A stretch of 64,000 nucleotides of DNA, taken from the NCBI GenBank assembly GCA_036262055.1, contig DATAJP010000002.1, positions 516,177 through 580,176 of the forward strand, read 5' to 3'. The notes under the pieces are model-generated. The model worked only from the letters and a program-made list of their open reading frames with translations, had not been told where the DNA came from and did not search any database. This document shows, in pieces, positions 8,768 to 16,146 of the stretch (positions are counted from its first letter, which is position 1; every line of letters begins with the position of its first letter). The DNA comes from Ignavibacteria bacterium. Its GTDB lineage: Bacteria > Bacteroidota > Ignavibacteria > Tepidaquicellales > Tepidaquicellaceae. The translations under genes were made by a program, and so were the position numbers.

Positions 8768-9655
8768 TTAAAAATTCTCTTTCAAAAATCTCTTATCCTT
8801 CCTCCAATCTTTTCGCACCTTAACAAACAGTTTCAAAAAAACTCTTCTCCCAAGCATCTTCTCAATTTCAATCCGCGATGATTCACCGATTTTCTTAATC
8901 ATTGAGCCGCCCTTGCCGAGAATAATCCCTTTCTGTGATTCCCTCTCGACAATAATATCCGCATTTATGTAATCCGGTTTCCCTTCCGCTTCACGCTCCT
9001 GAAACTCGGTTATGTTTATGAAAACACTATACGGAATCTCCTCGCTCAAAAGTTCAAGTATGCTCTGCCTGATAATCTCCGCCGCATAAAACCTCTCCGA
9101 CTTATCCGTTACTTCATCTTCATTAAATAAAAATTCTCCCTCCGGCAAATCATTCACAAGCTCTCTTTTCAGCGTATCGATGTTAAACTTTTCCTTTGCA
9201 GAAACAGGAATAACATCACCGCTGTAAGTTTCTTTTATCGCATTCCCAATCTCAACAAGCTTGTCCTGGTCAATTGCATCAATCTTATTCAAAACAAGAA
9301 TATATTTTTTATCCTTAAAAAACTTCCCGTACTGTTCCTGCACTTTCTGAAATTCTTTTACATCAAAATTCGATACATCGACAATATGCGCAATCACATC
9401 CGAACCCTTCATTGCATTCCTGATTTCATTCGCCATCACCGTCTGCATTTCATACTTCGGCTCCAATATCCCCGGCACGTCGGTAAAAATTATCTGGTAA
9501 TCATTCTCCGTGAGTATCCCGAGAATTTTATTCCTCGTTGTCTGCGGCTTCTTATTCACAATGCTCAGGTTCATCCCTATCATTGCGTTCATCAGTGTTG
9601 ACTTCCCCGCGTTCGGCAGCCCGAACAGGCACACATATCCGCATTTAGTTTTCAT
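8768..9655 (-). CDS. era: GTPase Era (16S rRNA maturation)
   Basis: Essential GTPase that binds the 3' end of 16S rRNA and checks 30S assembly. G1 'GLPNAGKST' (12-20), switch region 'PQTTRNKI', G3 'DVPG', G4 'NKID' and G5 'SAK' are all visible. The C-terminal KH domain carries 'IILGKGGSMIKKIGESSR'. 295 aa is the standard length. ATG at 9653-9655. It lies directly downstream of the OB-fold lipoprotein gene (12-bp gap) and probably ends the minus-strand operon that begins with the TPR genes. Confidence 0.97.
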   Translation of the reverse strand: MKTKCGYVCLFGLPNAGKSTLMNAMIGMNLSIVNKKPQTTRNKILGILTENDYQIIFTDVPGILEPKYEMQTVMANEIRNAMKGSDVIAHIVDVSNFDVKEFQKVQEQYGKFFKDKKYILVLNKIDAIDQDKLVEIGNAIKETYSGDVIPVSAKEKFNIDTLKRELVNDLPEGEFLFNEDEVTDKSERFYAAEIIRQSILELLSEEIPYSVFINITEFQEREAEGKPDYINADIIVERESQKGIILGKGGSMIKKIGESSRIEIEKMLGRRVFLKLFVKVRKDWRKDKRFLKENF

Positions 9656-9667
9656 AAGTCGAATAAA

Positions 9668-10096
9668 TTATTTTATAATTTTTATTTGTTCCGGTGAGTT
9701 CAAAATTATCTGAGGTTTTTTGTTATATTCACTTATAATCCCTGTCAGCTCAACATTCTTTTTCTCATAAAAACTTAAATTACCAAATTTAGCATATTTT
9801 GAAGCAAATATTACTCCCGCGAAAGTATTTTTAGGATATTTATCGTCAAAATTCAGGTATGAAACTTTGTTTCTTTTGGTCACCTGTGCAACAACACCGG
9901 CAATAATCACCTCCTTGCCTATGTTAACCCCGGCTTCGGAAGTTGTGATCCTTTTAATTTCTTTTAAACTATCCGGCTTATTTGAGCCTGCTTCGCGTGA
10001 ATCTTTCTTGTCTAAAACATTTTCAATCTTAACTGTATCATTTTTGTTGCATGAGAATAATACAATCAAAAGAAATGTGAGAGATGCTGCTCTCAC
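9668..10096 (-). CDS. Predicted lipoprotein with OB-fold domain
   Basis: 142 aa. Signal sequence with lipobox 'LFSC' (Cys about 16), a Lys/Asp-rich linker, then a domain (about 48-142) of the shape 'ITTSEAGVNIGKEVIIAGVV', 'VSYLNFDDKYPKNTFAGVIF' and 'KNVELTGIISEYNKKPQIIL'. That strand order is typical of small OB-fold proteins related to tRNA_anti/nucleic-acid-binding modules. A membrane-anchored periplasmic OB-fold may bind an oligosaccharide, nucleic acid or metal. Its start overlaps the stop of the upstream TPR gene by 4 bp, so it is co-translated with it. Confidence 0.75.
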   Translation of the reverse strand: MRAASLTFLLIVLFSCNKNDTVKIENVLDKKDSREAGSNKPDSLKEIKRITTSEAGVNIGKEVIIAGVVAQVTKRNKVSYLNFDDKYPKNTFAGVIFASKYAKFGNLSFYEKKNVELTGIISEYNKKPQIILNSPEQIKIIK

Positions 10097-10842
10097 TTTT
10101 TCTTCATGTTTGATTTTGAGTTATCGAGAAATGGCTGGATTTCTTCTTTGAGTGACTTATCAAGTGCAAGCGCATGCTCAAAATCATTTACGGCAAGTTC
10201 ATATTTTTGCAGATACATATTTGCAATTCCCCGAAGCTCATATGCCTGTGCAAAAGATGCATTATTTTTTATTGCATTAGTAAAATCATCAACTCCTTTT
10301 TGCCAGTTTTCCATCTGCATGTAAATTGCACCGCGGTTAAAATATGCTTCGGTATATCCCGAACGAAGCTTCAATGCTTTTGTGAAATCCATAATTGCAT
10401 TTCCGAAAACACGCTTATCACCGTAAATCATTCCGCGATTATTATAAGGTTCCGGGTTGTCGGGATTTAACATAATCGCTTTTGTAAAATCATCGAGTGC
10501 TTCACTGTCCTGTTTCAATTCTTTTTTCGTTTGCCCCCTGAGGTTAAAATAATCGGATTGGGATGTGTCTATCTGGATGGCATTGTCAAAGTCAACAAGC
10601 GCATCACGGTATTTTTTTGTGTTAAACTTTACTGTGCCTCTTTTGTAATATGCCTCCGCATTGTTTGACACCATCGTCATATAAAGGTCAAAAAGCTGCA
10701 ATGCCTCAACATAACTTCCCGAGTTAAGCGCTGTCGTTCCCTGGCTTAAAATTGCATCGGGGTCATTTTGCGCGCTTCCTTCTTTAGTGTTCGAAAAAAG
10801 AAAAAAGAAAAAGAGAACCAAAATTAAATAAAATTTTTTCAT
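10093..10842 (-). CDS. Exported TPR-repeat protein
   Basis: 249 aa with a signal peptide (MKKFYLILVLFFFFLFSN...). About six tetratricopeptide repeats follow (residues about 33-235), each recognisable by the 'A-x-x-x-F/Y-x-x-A-L/I' helix and the NNRGMIY/YFNRGAIY type start ('AYYKRGTVKFNTKKYRDALV', 'PYNNRGMIYGDKRVFGNAIM'). TPRs form protein-protein scaffolds; no catalytic domain is present. It overlaps both neighbours by 4 bp (the next TPR gene upstream, the OB-fold lipoprotein downstream), so the set is an operon. Targets are unknown. Confidence 0.85.
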   Translation of the reverse strand: MKKFYLILVLFFFFLFSNTKEGSAQNDPDAILSQGTTALNSGSYVEALQLFDLYMTMVSNNAEAYYKRGTVKFNTKKYRDALVDFDNAIQIDTSQSDYFNLRGQTKKELKQDSEALDDFTKAIMLNPDNPEPYNNRGMIYGDKRVFGNAIMDFTKALKLRSGYTEAYFNRGAIYMQMENWQKGVDDFTNAIKNNASFAQAYELRGIANMYLQKYELAVNDFEHALALDKSLKEEIQPFLDNSKSNMKKK

Positions 10843-11681
10843 CTTATTTTTAATTTAATTTGCTCCATAAAATCATTTACCTTTGGCTGCATATCCGGAG
10901 CTATTTCAATGGCTGTTTTCAAATCATTCAAAGCCAGAGTATATTCCTGCATTGAGTTCAAAATATATGCCCGTATAATAAGTGCCTGATAATTTCTGGG
11001 ATAAATGTCTATAGATTCGTTTAGGTCACTCAGTGCTTTATCATAAATATTTTTATTGTAAAAATATACCGCTCTGTCAAAAAATGCCTTATAGTTCTGC
11101 GGATTTATTTCAATCGCTTTGTTAAAATTTGCAAGTCCTTTTACTGAATCTCCCTGGGATAGATTAATTAGCCCTTTATATCTATATGCATCTGAAATCT
11201 GCGGGTCATATTGAATCGCGTTATCAAGGTCACTCATAGCCAGATCATTCTGTGTGTTTCCATAATATGCCACTCCGCGGTTAAAATATGCCACTGCGTT
11301 TCCGGGACTGTTTTGGATTGCGCTCGTTAAATTGCTTATTGCGTTGGGATAATCTTTCTGCGATATATATAAGATTCCAAGATTGATGTAAGCTTTTATG
11401 TTTTTTGGGTCAAGTTGAATAGCTGTTCCGAAATCGTTAATCGCGCTTTGATAATTATTCAAACCAAAATATGCTTCTCCTCTCAGGTTATATGCTTCCG
11501 AACTCTGGGTTTTTATCTGGATATATTGCGTAAGCCAATTTATTGCAGTTTTATAATCTTGCCCAAGCAATGCTTCTTTTCCGAATCCAAAAATCTGGTC
11601 AGGAGTATATTGAGCTTTTGCTTGCTCTGAAAAATATCCCGACAAAATAAAAACAATAAAACATAGTAATTTTTTCTTCAT
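10839..11681 (-). CDS. Exported TPR-repeat protein
   Basis: 280 aa; signal peptide MKKKLLCFIVFILSGYFSEQAKA, then about seven TPRs ('AYNLRGEAYFGLNNYQSAIN', 'AYINLGILYISQKDYPNAIS', 'AYFNRGVAYYGNTQNDLAMS', and so on) to the C-terminus. It begins with 'QYTPDQIFGFGKEALLGQDYKTAINWL', nearly parallel to the first repeat of both neighbours, so the three TPR genes look like tandem paralogues. The end overlaps the following gene start by 4 bp; the gap to the upstream TPR gene is 3 bp. Confidence 0.85.
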   Translation of the reverse strand: MKKKLLCFIVFILSGYFSEQAKAQYTPDQIFGFGKEALLGQDYKTAINWLTQYIQIKTQSSEAYNLRGEAYFGLNNYQSAINDFGTAIQLDPKNIKAYINLGILYISQKDYPNAISNLTSAIQNSPGNAVAYFNRGVAYYGNTQNDLAMSDLDNAIQYDPQISDAYRYKGLINLSQGDSVKGLANFNKAIEINPQNYKAFFDRAVYFYNKNIYDKALSDLNESIDIYPRNYQALIIRAYILNSMQEYTLALNDLKTAIEIAPDMQPKVNDFMEQIKLKIR

Positions 11682-11684
11682 AAA

Positions 11685-12506
11685 TTAATTTTTTGCTTCG
11701 ATTAAATAAGCTTCAACCTGAGGTTTAAATCCGGGATTTAGTTTTATTCCATATTCCATATCTTCAACTGCTTTCTTTTTATTACCGAGCATTAGATAAG
11801 CGATTCCCCTTCTGCAGAAAGCTTCCGCGTTTTGCGGGTCAAGTTCAAGAACTTTATCATAGTCTTTAATTGCAAGCTCATGCTTTTTACATTCTTTATA
11901 CAATGCGCCGCGCGTATTAAGAACATTAACATTGCCGGGATTTATTTCAAGGGCTTTATTCAGAGCATCAAAAGCTTTTATTGTATCTCCTAAATTAAAA
12001 TGGACAACAGATATGTTTCTGTATGTTTCCGGATTGTCCGGGTCTGAAAGCAAAGACCTGTCAAATATTTTTATTGCATCATCAATATAGCCGACTTTCA
12101 GATATGTCGCTGCAAGAGAATTTAATGTTGAAGTATTTGTCGAATCATATAACAGAGATTTTTTAAAATCCTCAATGGCATAAGCATAATCTCCTTTCAT
12201 CGTATAAACAACACCCCTCCCTGAAAGCGCCGGTGCCGAATTTGGATTTTTATCAAGAACCTCATTATAAATTTTCAATGCATCATCCGGCATGTTTGTA
12301 AGAAGCAGAATGTTTGCTTTGCCCACGTATCCTTTTGAGCTGTCGGGACTTAATTTTATATATTCATCATAAAGCTTATATGACTCCGTGTAATTCGCTT
12401 TGCCGAACTCCTCAGATGCTCTGTCGTATATCTCCTCAGGGTTGCTCTGAGCAAAAATCAGACCGGGAAATATCAAAAATAGTATAATTTTTACGGATTT
12501 TAACAT
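11685..12506 (-). CDS. Exported TPR-repeat protein, first of three
   Basis: 273 aa; short signal peptide MLKSVKIILFLIFPGLIFAQ followed by 'SNPEEIYDRASEEFGKANYTESYKLYDEYIKLSPDSS' and about seven TPRs to 'AYLIEAKN'. Same architecture as the two genes downstream. As the first gene it should carry the operon promoter in the 68-bp gap 12507-12574; I see no clear -35/-10 pair there. Function unknown; cell-envelope scaffolding or an assembly role is a guess from signal peptide plus TPR. Confidence 0.85.
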   Translation of the reverse strand: MLKSVKIILFLIFPGLIFAQSNPEEIYDRASEEFGKANYTESYKLYDEYIKLSPDSSKGYVGKANILLLTNMPDDALKIYNEVLDKNPNSAPALSGRGVVYTMKGDYAYAIEDFKKSLLYDSTNTSTLNSLAATYLKVGYIDDAIKIFDRSLLSDPDNPETYRNISVVHFNLGDTIKAFDALNKALEINPGNVNVLNTRGALYKECKKHELAIKDYDKVLELDPQNAEAFCRRGIAYLMLGNKKKAVEDMEYGIKLNPGFKPQVEAYLIEAKN

Positions 12507-12574
12507 ATTACAAGTTACTTACATAGTTTATTATTTAAAATAGATTTCGGTTGGATAGTTCCTGTGGATGGGAA

Positions 12575-12991
12575 TTAATTTATAGTTTTATAATAGTTAT
12601 TTAAAACCTCGATTCCTTTATCTGATATTTTTTTTGAATATATATTATCTTTGACGCGGAAAACAATATGATTGCACTCATTCATTAAGTTGAATTGCAT
12701 GTTGCTGATGCTGATGTTGTCTTTGAAAAACTCAATCGTTCCCGTATATCCGCATTTATAAAACTCCGATGTTTCATCCGTTATCGACTGCGCAAGCATG
12801 TTCACCGTATCCAGATTCGTAATCGTGATAATTGCCCTCTGCTCGGTAGCAGTATCCTTTGTTGGAACAATGTTTGTAAAATAAATCTTCACCTTATCAA
12901 CTCCCATTAGCTGTTTATCTAAAGTCCCCTTAATTGAATCACCGCATCCTGCAAACGCAATCAATATTATTAAAAATAAAAATCTCTTCAT
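12575..12991 (-). CDS. Hypothetical lipoprotein
   Basis: 138 aa, not recognised. Lipobox 'IAFAGC' with Cys about 16. The mature part 'VDKVKIYFTNIV', 'RAIITITNLDTVNMLAQSI', 'YTGTIEFFKDN' and 'HIVFRVKDNIYSKKISDKG' alternates strand-like and polar stretches and looks like a small beta-sandwich. Its start overlaps the stop of the aminotransferase by 4 bp, which suggests co-transcription rather than shared function. Confidence 0.7.
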   Translation of the reverse strand: MKRFLFLIILIAFAGCGDSIKGTLDKQLMGVDKVKIYFTNIVPTKDTATEQRAIITITNLDTVNMLAQSITDETSEFYKCGYTGTIEFFKDNISISNMQFNLMNECNHIVFRVKDNIYSKKISDKGIEVLNNYYKTIN

Positions 12992-14154
12992 AATTTGGTT
13001 AAATTCTCGATTGCTTTCTCAAGAGTTGCGTTGCTCTTCGCAAAACAAAACCTCAAAACTTTATTATCATCTTTGTTCTCATAAAAAACCGAAACAGGAA
13101 CAGAAGCAACTTTGTAATCCCTTGTCATTCTCCTTGCAAACTCAAAATCATTTTCATCTGATATATCCGAGTAATCTAAAATCTGAAAATACGTCCCCTT
13201 GCATTCAAGCGGCTTGAACCTCGTCTTTTTCACCAGCTCCAAAAAATGATTTCTTTTCTCTTCATAAAAATTTTTTAGGTCTGCTATCCTTTGCAAGTCC
13301 ATCGAGTACTCTGCAAGTGCAAACTGAAACGGTGTTGATGTCGCAAATGTAAGGAATTGATGAATTTTTCTAAATTCCGAAGTTAGGTTTGGAGGTGCCG
13401 TGCAATAGCCGACCTTCCAGCCCGTTATGTGAAATGTCTTTCCAAAAGATGAAACGGTAAAAGATTTTTTATAAAGCTCATCGTTCAACAACATGCTCTG
13501 ATGCTTCGTGCCGTCAAAAGTTATATGCTCATAAACTTCATCACTCAATATATAAATATTTTTGTCGCGTATAATCTCTGCAAGTGTATTCAAATCATCT
13601 GCGGACATAACCGACCCCGTCGGATTATGCGGAGAGTTCAAAATAATCAGCCGCGTCTTATCGTTTATCTTATCCTTAACTTTATTCCAATCGATTTTAT
13701 AATCGGGAAACGTCAGCGGTATTCTCACCGAAACTCCTTTATTCAAAGTAACCGCCGGCTCATAAGAATCATATGAAGGGTCGAACATTATCACCTCATC
13801 ACCGTCATTCACTACAACGCTAATTGCCGCAAAAAGCGACTCAGTCGCTCCCGATGTTACCGTAACCTCAGTATCAGGATTTATGTCCCTGTCATAAAAT
13901 TTCTTTACAATCTTTGAAATGCTCTGCCGCAAAACGGGAACACCCGTCATCATCGCATATTGATTATGCCCGTCTTTCATTGCTTTTGCAACCAGCTCCA
14001 TTAACTGCGGGTCAACCGGAAAATCAGGGAATCCCTGTGAAAGATTCACCGCTCCGCACTCATTCGAAAGCGTCGACATCACACTAAAAATACTCGTCGG
14101 TGTATTTGGAAACTTACTTTTAATTTTTTCTCCTAATTTTTTGTAGAGACGCAA
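12988..14154 (-). CDS. Methionine/kynurenine-type aminotransferase (class I/II, YbdL-like)
   Basis: PLP-dependent aminotransferase of 388 aa. It closely follows E. coli YbdL as I remember it: 'NLSQGFPDFPVDPQL', 'QYAMMTGVPVLRQSI', 'VTSGATESLFAAI', 'FDPSYDSYEPA', 'ILNSPHNPTG', 'LSDEVYEHI', the PLP lysine in 'SSFGKTFHITGWKVGY', and 'LRFCFAKSNATL' with the substrate-carboxylate Arg. Such enzymes transaminate methionine, aromatic amino acids or kynurenine, for example in methionine salvage. The only plausible upstream start is TTG at 14152-14154, and this codon lies inside a dispersed palindromic repeat. The family-like sequence begins about 14 residues later. Confidence 0.9.
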   Translation of the reverse strand: MRLYKKLGEKIKSKFPNTPTSIFSVMSTLSNECGAVNLSQGFPDFPVDPQLMELVAKAMKDGHNQYAMMTGVPVLRQSISKIVKKFYDRDINPDTEVTVTSGATESLFAAISVVVNDGDEVIMFDPSYDSYEPAVTLNKGVSVRIPLTFPDYKIDWNKVKDKINDKTRLIILNSPHNPTGSVMSADDLNTLAEIIRDKNIYILSDEVYEHITFDGTKHQSMLLNDELYKKSFTVSSFGKTFHITGWKVGYCTAPPNLTSEFRKIHQFLTFATSTPFQFALAEYSMDLQRIADLKNFYEEKRNHFLELVKKTRFKPLECKGTYFQILDYSDISDENDFEFARRMTRDYKVASVPVSVFYENKDDNKVLRFCFAKSNATLEKAIENLTKL

Positions 14155-14167
14155 TATTTTGCGTCTC
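14146..14167. repeat. Dispersed palindrome, family F, overlapping an aminotransferase start
   Basis: GAGACGCAATATTTTGCGTCTC: near-perfect palindrome with 8-bp arms GAGACGCA/TGCGTCTC. A second copy is at 52331-52352. On the minus strand it supplies the TTG used as start codon of the aminotransferase. Confidence 0.8.
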
Positions 14168-14201
14168 CGGTTAACAAATTCATATTAAAACTACATCAAA
14201 T

Positions 14202-14417
14202 CCCCTCTTGCTCCGAAGGAGTCCCTATGGGAAGAGGGGTGTCAACGAAGTTGGAGACGGGGTGTGTTCACAAATTAACCTAATTCAACGAACTATAAAA
14301 TTCAAATAAATTTTATTATGTTTGAAATATTTTCCTTTGGGTGTCATCCCGAACGAAGTGAAGGATCTCTTCTTTGTCTGATTATAAAACGAGATTCTTT
14401 GCTTCGCTCAGAATAAC
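14202..14417. repeat. Repeat cluster: family C plus two family B copies
   Basis: The 284-bp gap 14155-14438 carries no gene. It holds family C at 14202-14267 (CCCCTCTTG...AGAGGGG, with an inserted GGAGTCCCTATGG module, then GTCAACGAAGTTGGAGACGG). Two family B copies follow in opposite orientation: 14343-14368 and about 14391-14417. Confidence 0.8.
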
Positions 14418-14438
14418 ACAGAGCATCAATTATTAATC

Positions 14439-15461
14439 ATGCGTTCACAATTAATCACCAAACTACTGCAAAGCACTAACCCATCCATCAGATGGAAAGT
14501 CCGCGTCAACGTTCTCGGTGAAAACCCTAACTCAAAAGAAATAAAAAACCTCCGCGAAGAAATCAGAAACGGTGACATCGCAAAAAAACTTCTCCCGCGC
14601 CATGATAAATCAGGACACATAATTTCTAAAGGTCACGTTTACGATAAATGGCAGGGAGCGCATTGGGTTCTTGCGTCGCTTGCTGACATCGGCTATCCCG
14701 AAAACGACAAATCGCTTCATCCCGCAAAAGATGACGTGCTTGACGCATGGCTGAACCCGTTTTATTTCAACGAAGTCATCATAGAAAAAAAATCTCAGCT
14801 TCAGCAAAAGGAAGGCGTCCCGGTAATCGAAGGGCGCTATCGCAGATGCGGTTCAATGCAGGGCAATGCTCTTTGGTATTTGCAGAAGCTCGGATTTAAA
14901 GACAAGCGAATCGATTCTCTCGTCGAACGCCTGCTCCATTGGCAGTGGCCCGACGGCGGATGGAACTGCGACAAAAATTTTTCTGCAGACACTTCATCAT
15001 TCATGGAAACAATCCTGCCTCTTCGCGGACTTGCTCTTTATGCAAAGCTGAACAACGACAAAAAAGTCCGCAAAGCCGCAGACAAAGCCGCAGAAGTTTT
15101 TTTAAGCCGTCATTTATATAAAAGAATCACAAACGGAAAAATCATTCATCCGGAATTTACTCACCTGCATTATCATCTCTATTGGCATTATGACATTCTC
15201 CACGGACTAAAAGTTCTCGCAGAATCCGGCTACATAAAAGACAAACGATGCAATGACGCTCTCGACTTGCTTGAAAGCAAAGAACTCAAATCCACCGGCG
15301 AATCACAAGGATGGCCAGCCGAAAAAAAATATTTCAAAACTTCCAACACACTCGGGCACAACACCGACTACGTCAACTGGGGCTCCCCCAGCAAAAAAAT
15401 CATGAACGAATGGGTTACAGCAGATGCATTATTTGTATTAAAAGAAGCAGGGAGGTTATAA
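14439..15461 (+). CDS. QW-motif alpha/alpha-toroid protein (terpene cyclase/prenyltransferase fold)
   Basis: 340 aa. The central motif 'LLHWQWPDGGWNCD' (about 164-177) is a classic QW motif of squalene-cyclase and protein prenyltransferase toroids. Further helices carry 'KWQGAHWVLASLADIGYP' and 'LYWHYDILHGLKVLAESGY', and a C-terminal 'ESQGWPAEKKYFK'. The protein is half the size of squalene-hopene cyclase (about 630 aa), and I do not see the catalytic DxDD motif, so it is probably not a triterpene cyclase. Start ATG 14439. The catalytic or binding role is unknown; the fold assignment rests on the QW motif and helix pattern. Confidence 0.7.
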   Translation: MRSQLITKLLQSTNPSIRWKVRVNVLGENPNSKEIKNLREEIRNGDIAKKLLPRHDKSGHIISKGHVYDKWQGAHWVLASLADIGYPENDKSLHPAKDDVLDAWLNPFYFNEVIIEKKSQLQQKEGVPVIEGRYRRCGSMQGNALWYLQKLGFKDKRIDSLVERLLHWQWPDGGWNCDKNFSADTSSFMETILPLRGLALYAKLNNDKKVRKAADKAAEVFLSRHLYKRITNGKIIHPEFTHLHYHLYWHYDILHGLKVLAESGYIKDKRCNDALDLLESKELKSTGESQGWPAEKKYFKTSNTLGHNTDYVNWGSPSKKIMNEWVTADALFVLKEAGRL

Positions 15462-15470
15462 AAAAATTTT

Positions 15471-15662
15471 AGTAGGACAGACATTCTTGTCTGTCCCGAG
15501 CGAAGCGAGTGATTCCTAATAATTGAAGTCATCCCCGCACAGTGCGGGAGACATCCCGGTATATACAAACACAAAAATCCCATCATTACAATGGGATTCT
15601 TCATTTAATATCTTTTAGTACGACAGGCATTTCTGCCTGTCGGGACAGATGGGAACGTCTGC
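15471..15662. repeat. Repeat cluster: two family E copies, one A-like copy, and a hairpin
   Basis: Family E copies (GACAGACATTCTTGTCTGTC type) are at 15471-15514 and 15619-15662. Between them are GTCATCCCCGCACAGTGCGGG and a hairpin AATCCCAT-cattaca-ATGGGATT (15576-15598) that may terminate the convergent genes on both sides. The gap 15462-15671 has no gene. Confidence 0.75.
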
Positions 15663-15671
15663 CCTACTTAT

Positions 15672-16106
15672 TCACTTCTCTGATATTTCTTTCAGCTTTT
15701 CATTCATCATCTCAAATCCTTTCTTTGTGTTTCCCTCTAACATTTTTTTAAAAAACCCAATCAATATTCCGCTAAAATTTTCTCTGTGTATAAATGTTGT
15801 TGTGCCGTTCACATTATCTTTTAACTCGAATATATGTTCACCGTCAAATAAACCCGGAATGAAAAGCTGACCTTTCCATCTGAACTCCCGGTTATAATCA
15901 ACCTTTAAAACTTTCGGACTTATCGTCATCCCTTTTTCATCAGGTGGTTCCAGACGAACAGAAATTTTTTCTCCCGCTATCGGATTACCTTTCACAAACT
16001 TAATGAACGGATTCCATTCCGGATACTTTTCAAAATCTGTTAGAACGCTCCACACTTTTCCGGGTGAAGCGTTAATTAATATTTCTGTTCTTAATTGGTA
16101 TTTCAA
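15672..16106 (-). CDS. SRPBCC-family protein (START-like, polyketide cyclase/Aha1 type)
   Basis: 144 aa filling one SRPBCC/START-like helix-grip domain: 'TEILINASPGKVWSVLTDFEKYPEWNPFI' at the N-terminus is the hallmark first strand-helix, followed by 'GEKISVRLEPPDEKG', 'FRWKGQLFIPGLFDGEHIFEL' and a long C-terminal helix 'IGFFKKMLEGNTKKGFEMMNEKLKEI'. The domain binds a hydrophobic ligand in a cavity; the ligand cannot be told. Not obviously linked to its neighbours. Confidence 0.85.
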   Translation of the reverse strand: MKYQLRTEILINASPGKVWSVLTDFEKYPEWNPFIKFVKGNPIAGEKISVRLEPPDEKGMTISPKVLKVDYNREFRWKGQLFIPGLFDGEHIFELKDNVNGTTTFIHRENFSGILIGFFKKMLEGNTKKGFEMMNEKLKEISEK

Positions 16107-16146
16107 TTTTTTAATTATTCATTGTTCATTGCAAATTGCAAATTGA

